Source of the DNA: Scalesia atractyloides
Taxonomy: Eukaryota; Streptophyta; Magnoliopsida; Asterales; Asteraceae
Direction of reading: 5' to 3'
Assembly (NCBI GenBank): GCA_947069175.1
Contig: CAMTDV010000002.1
Span: 12,888,988-12,952,987 of the forward strand
DNA length: 64,000 nt
Position 1 is the stretch's first letter. The number at the start of each line of letters is the position of its first letter. Below the pieces are notes generated by a model that made no database searches, was not told the origin of the DNA, and saw only the letters and a program-made list of their open reading frames with translations. Positions 58,947-64,000 of the stretch are shown here, piece after piece. Position numbers and translations under genes: made by a program.

Positions 58947-60045
58947 CTACATTTTCAAAATTACAGCTATAGTCCCCAACTCGGGAAAATTCGTTTTCGG
59001 ATAGTCCCTGGCGTGGATGAGGGTTAGTTTTCTCAGTTAAGTTAAGTTGGTGTGAAATGACGGAAATGCCCTTTCTATCATTAAAAATAATTAAAATGCT
59101 GAACCAATGATAACTATGACCCTACATTTCACTTCTCATAATCTGCTACTTTCATACGCTTCTATAGTGAGAGAGTTGACGGAAAAAGGAAAATGGTTCC
59201 GGCAATGGGCGGTGGAAGACTGCCGACCATGGCAGTGACAACTGAGCTTTCAGTGCGTGCAACCCTTAAAACCATTTAATCGAAGAAAGTTTGATGGTAC
59301 TGGTGGCTCTATACGGAAGTCAGAGGCATTAGGATTTTGTTAGAAGTAAAGAACGAGCAGAGGCGAGATGATGATGACGACGGTGTCCGGATCGGAAAAA
59401 AGCAAACAGGTGTAACAAGGGGATTGAAACCAGACTGAGCCAGCGACCTAGGGTTGCCACACTGGAGATACCGACGCCATAATTACACCACCGCAACCAT
59501 CGTTACAGTACAATACAAGACTGAAGCTTTTGAGCAGTTTCTGACTAGCAAACGACCTTTCATGTATCCGTGTACCACCACTCGCCACCGCTACTACCGA
59601 TTTGACCACCACCTGCCGCCACTATTCGAACCACTGGAGTCGCGAACCAACCGTCTCACTCCGCCGTAACCATTGTAGCACCTTTGTTCACCGCTGTTAA
59701 TTGTTGGGTATTCTTGATTTGTATTGTTTCCGTATGTTTGATATGGAGGATGGTTGTGATTGTTTAATTACGGTGGTGGTGGTTTAATTGGTGTTGCCGA
59801 CAAAAGAAAAAAGAAAGAGAGAGAGAAATGGAAGAGAGGAAAGGTGTGGAGATAGGATAAGGTGGGTCTACTATTTTTTTAATATTATAATTGTTAAGAG
59901 TTTTAATTATTTTTATTCATTGTAAGGTTATTCTTGTCATTTCAAATTCACTTAACTGAGAAAAATAATTCTCATCCACGCTAGAGACTATCCGAGAATG
60001 AATTTGTCAAAGTCGGATACTATAGCTGTAATTTTGAAAATGTAG
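58947..60045. mobile_element. Mutator-like element with long inverted ends, 1.1 kb
   Basis: Terminal inverted repeats of about 120 bp read CTACATTTTCAAAATTACAG, then GGATAGTCxCTxGCGTGGATGAG and TTTTCTCAGTTAAGT on both strands. The centre (59160-59680) is GC-richer and has several short open stretches with ACCACC/CCGCC text, which looks unlike the AT-rich ends and may be captured host sequence. No transposase is seen. The right end abuts an LTR start at 60046. Confidence 0.8.
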
Positions 60046-61018
60046 TGTAACACCCCAAAACTCGAATTTTAAATTCGAGTAACTCGTTTCCATATGAGTG
60101 TATCATGAAATAAAATATTAGGCTAACATTCTATTTCAGATGAAGTTATAAAATATTATTTTATAATTCGTTGGGAATTATTAATGAGGGAAAATAACTT
60201 GTTGGGTAGCAACATATTGTAATGGAATGTATTCTAGTAATATATGTCGATAAATATGATGGGTTCGGTTCCGGGAAATACGGCTACCTCATATTATGAC
60301 TCGCCCGAATTTAAAGGGTCATTGTCATAAAAATCAAATATGAGGGGAGTATTGTGTAAATAACCAAAATGTTCAATGTATGAAAGCTCCTTTTTGGCCC
60401 ATTTTGGGCAGAATTCTCTCTCAAGTTAAAGAGAGAAATAAAAGAGAGAGAGAGAGAGAACTAGAGAAAGAGAGGTGGCCGGTGGTGGCGTTTGGCAGCA
60501 ATTCACGGTGGCCGGAGGTGGTCGGAGTTGTGAGATTTAACCTGGAACCAATTATCGATGCTACGAACGCAAAGATAAGCTCCGATTTCCCTAAATCACT
60601 GCTTAAGTTGTTAAAATTGTATAAATCCAATATGTCCAAAATGTTATTCTATAACCCAGTTACAAAGAATCGGACGATCCGCGAAATATAACCGTTAAAA
60701 CATCTTGATTTTTTATATGAAGTTCATAACACTTAGATGATCATTTTGAATGGTGTAAATGAGAAATAGAGTTGTTTAAGCTCAACCTTGGAACCCATTT
60801 TCAAAGTTGTTCGTATTCCCGTTTTAGTTAAAATAAAGCCTAGTAAAATTGATTTTCCTGAAGATCCGACCATTGGATTAAGCTGAAATTTTGACTGTAA
60901 CCTTCTGGCATATGGATCTTTAATACCTCCAAAGGAAATTCCAATCAAAGGTCGGGAACTATAGTTTTGAAACTGAACTGTTTATAACGTGTGAAAATAA
61001 GGAAGTTGGGGTGTTGTA
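60046..61018 (+). mobile_element. LTR-like unit, about 1 kb
   Basis: It begins TGTAACACCCC and may end GGGGTGTTGTA, an imperfect inverted end, at about 61018. It contains an AT-rich dyad around CTCGAATTTTAAATTCGAG and a GA-repeat (60430-60470) as in LTR leaders. The right boundary is uncertain, and no target duplication supports it. Confidence 0.45.
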
Positions 61019-63639
61019 TGGATGGTCTAGTGGTATTGCATGTGCAATCTGTGACTAGAGAAATGTTCATAACACTTGATGTTATGAACTTGGAAGGTAG
61101 GCAAAAGATACTTGTACAATGTGCTTAGAGAATAGTATGCACATCAAGTGTTTGAGGGAATGTATAAGTGAAGTGAGAAGATGAATTTGTATGCAAAAAC
61201 TTGGTGAATAGGTATAAAATGTGATAATGATATAATTGTTATAGACTTACATGAGAAAGATGTGATTGATTGAACTCATGTGGATAATCTTGTTGATTTC
61301 ATGATTGTGTAGAAATGTGCATTAGTAGTTGTACTATATGCTTTGAAGGTGTGATGCACACCATACGTGGGATTATTTGCTTGATTATGATTAGTAAATG
61401 ACCAAGTACTAATTATGAAATGTGTGGACTTACTCGCAAGTAAAGATTGTAGAATGCTATTAAATTGGATAACTTTCAATGTAGTTGTCGATTGTAGGAT
61501 CATGAAGGTATTAGTATGTGTGGAATCGACTATGTGTTTATATGTGCATATAACTAGGTGATATGAGTGTGTGTTCATAAATTGGAAGTCATATGCTAAG
61601 AGGGTTGACTTTCTAAAAGTCAACAATGACATAGCATGGTTAGGTTTTTGACACAAATGTAAGATTTGGGGGATCATACGACATGTGTTACTCTGATTAT
61701 GACTTATGTATGATGATGTATTAGAATTCGTTCATGTTGAATGATGTGATTATCGGTTCATGCCTTATGCATATTAATTATTTACTAATAAACGTCAATG
61801 TAACTAAGGATTTGATTTGAAAGTATTATGAATGAACATGCACGCTAACTATGTTGTGCATATGATAGCATGAAAGGATAGGAATCACATTAGAATGGAC
61901 TCAAGTGCGGAAGGCTACGGGTCAAGAAGAGGCAAGGAAACAAACACGAATACGAACACTTGAGGTAAATGATTACCAAACTCACTTATTAATTTATTTA
62001 AAGGAAGTTAGATATACTTATTATTGGGAATCATAAAAGGATGAGAATGTAGTAGTCGTATGAAGGTAAGAATGACGATTTTGATCATATGTAGTTATTT
62101 ATGTTTGAAATCATATAGAATAAGCAAACGGGTCACAAATACGAAAGTGATTAACCAAGTTGTGAAAATTGGATGTTGGGAAATGAGAATTAGAATAGTA
62201 ATGATTTGAGGACTTAGGAAAATGTCAATTCATGTTTTGGGACACTCGAGGTGCGCGAAAAGGGGATTGAAACGCTCAAAGAAACGAAATTCGGCGTCGG
62301 ACTTGCAGGTCACGTCGCTGACGCCCCTGCAGGCCGTCGCCGACGCCATGCCCTTTTTCAGCTGACACCTTAAGTTGCTGTCTACGCGGATCTGATGCCG
62401 GAAACTAGTTTTTCTCGTTTTTCTTTGCTTCTAAGGACCCGTTAAGCTTCCTAAAGGTACCCCAAGCCTACGATAGAGTTTTGTGGGGTACAAGTAAGGA
62501 CGGAACCCGTACGGGAGCTTGCACGAATATGTAGCATGTATGTTGCTGTGTGTACATGTGCATTTCATTATGTGTGTGAGTCATTCTTGTAGGAATGATT
62601 ATACTTGGATATAACGCATGTGTGAATGGACGGAACTAGTTGATGTATTGAATAATACATCTATTTATCGTGTAAAGTTTGTATAAGTTTCGTTAAAGTT
62701 CGTTTTAGTTTTATAAGAATTTATCTACTTTTAATCCAATTACGTTTCGCAGGTCTTGGTTCGTGGAAATAGCTGAAAAGAGAAGAAAACGAGCTAAAAT
62801 ATTGAAGAAATCGAGCCGGATCGTAATTGGAAGTAAAGAGAAGAAACGAATCGAAAAAAATGGAAAATGTTCTTCTGGCGGCCCGCGATCGCAACAAATC
62901 AAGCCTCTCACGGCCAGCAACAGGAAGGAGGATGTTCAAAGAAATACTAAACGGTCGCGGGGCGCGACCGGGTTATATATGCCTCTCGCGGCCGGTGAGA
63001 GGACCTTTTTATCAGAAGAATCGTAATCTGATCAGTTTTGGTTGAAGGATGTTATTTATATTAGAGTTTAACTCTAATAACAAGTAATAGACGAAGTTGG
63101 ATGCTAAAGAGGCAATTTCTGGAGATTTAGTACTAGTTTTTGAAGTAGAAATTGCTCAGGAATCATTGAAGTGAAGCTGGAAGCCTAGAGATCGAAAAAA
63201 TTCCGGGTTTTATTTACAGATTTTTCTACCCTTTAGATCTTTTGTTCTTATTTCGATGAATTCAGTTTTTAAACTCACTTTTTCTATGTTTAAGACAATG
63301 ATTATTGGCTAGATTTTATGTTACTACCTAGGTTTTGATGATTTATTATTAAAGTTTGGATTTTATTGAATTTATAATGTGTTTATGGGATTTTTGATAA
63401 AGTAGTAAACTTTGGTAAATTGATTTGGTGTATTTACATGTTTTGAGTTAATTATTGATTTTTTAATTGTTTCACATAGATCTAGTTGAATGTCTTTCGA
63501 AGAATAGGTTTATGTTGATTGTCGAGTCTTAACGGGTTCAGGTAATCTTCCGGTAAATTGGCCAATAAACCCTAGAAACAATTGAGTGGAAAATATAATT
63601 AAATCTCAACATTATACTAGACTTAATTATTGAGAAATA
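61019..63639. mobile_element. Non-coding retroelement sequence, family shared with 1-1298 and 23301-23876
   Basis: A tRNA-like box A phrase, TGGTCTAGTGGTA, lies at 61024, without a matching box B. GC-rich GCGTCGCC/GGCGACGC fold-back text lies at 62292-62350, and CTCTCACGGCC/CTCTCGCGGCC text at 62905-63000. The CGCAGGTCTTGG acceptor-like phrase at 62747 matches one at 23411. No protein domain is found. The 133-residue minus-strand frame at 61276-61677 lacks any family feature. Confidence 0.45.
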
Positions 63640-64000
63640 TGTAACACCCTAATTATGTTTTAACCATACGAGACGCAGCGGAAATACTGACTTAAAATTC
63701 TTTCTTTAGTGACTATATGACATACTTAAAGGTTCATTTATAGATATTTGGACACTTTCTTGAAAAGATTTACTACGTTCGTTTTTGATTGACTTGCTAA
63801 GTGTAGTACATAATGCAAGCTATGACACCGCTCATCCCGTACAATCCTTGCTCTCCGACTCAATCCTTGTTGGTTTGTCCATCATGATAATCCGACTATC
63901 TGCAGTCACCATATAAATATAACCAACATGTTAGTAATGGTGACATTACATATATTTAATTAAAAACATAAACATGAATCGTTTACATATCCATCAAACA
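63640..64000 (+). mobile_element. Start of an LTR, cut by the window edge
   Basis: It begins TGTAACACCC, followed by GCAGCGGAAA. The first 250 bases or more match 1040-1298 in reverse complement, so the same LTR family lies inverted at both ends of the window. Confidence 0.65.

Noticed and set aside
61024..61036. TGGTCTAGTGGTA as a tRNA gene start
   Set aside because: A box-A-like phrase only. No box B or cloverleaf pairing follows.
61276..61677. 133-residue minus-strand frame rich in His and Thr
   Set aside because: It lies within LTR-type non-coding sequence and has no domain.

Overview
The window is plant nuclear DNA, very probably from a eudicot and perhaps Asteraceae (the family is a guess from repeat style). 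It is AT-rich and filled with nested transposable elements. Only two genes can be supported, plus one broken gene. Both supported genes have canonical GT-AG introns and plant-specific products.

Layout. 1-1298: LTR fragment. 3651-4692: hAT-like element with a Tourist-like MITE inside it. 5399-5710: a second Tourist-like MITE. 6194-9814: non-autonomous Copia-like element with a tRNA-Met primer site. 12287-13131: minus-strand eIF2-beta pseudogene with one exon duplicated. 15000-17050: decayed retroelement. 18238-20804: tandem duplication split by a 2.0 kb solo LTR. 23882-34735: nearly full-length Tekay-type Ty3/gypsy chromovirus with target-site duplication CTAAC. 35556-39105: CACTA transposon. 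41433-42485: sulfated-tyrosine (PSY-type) peptide hormone precursor gene. 42678-43127: foldback MITE. 46683-47408: hAT-like element. 47470-52899: Mutator-like element holding a Micron-like element and a 3.5 kb solo LTR. 55057-58687: mitochondrial alternative NAD(P)H dehydrogenase gene (NDA type). 58947-60045: another long-TIR element. 60046-64000: retroelement LTR material.

The most unusual signal is inside both LTRs of the Tekay element. Each LTR carries three tRNA-like modules spaced exactly 169 bp apart, plus a fourth on the opposite strand. All four have RNA polymerase III box A/B-like sequences and a T-run downstream. The element keeps long open frames, but it has a gag-pol frame break, an altered protease active-site triad and a substituted first catalytic aspartate of integrase, so this copy is probably unable to move by itself.

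The NDA gene has eight exons and reads cleanly except for one missing base in an A-run of exon 5. This is either a very young null allele or a consensus error. The PSY-type gene looks intact but has an overlapping, out-of-frame ATG 13 bases upstream of its start. The two genes have no obvious functional link; they are islands in repeat DNA.
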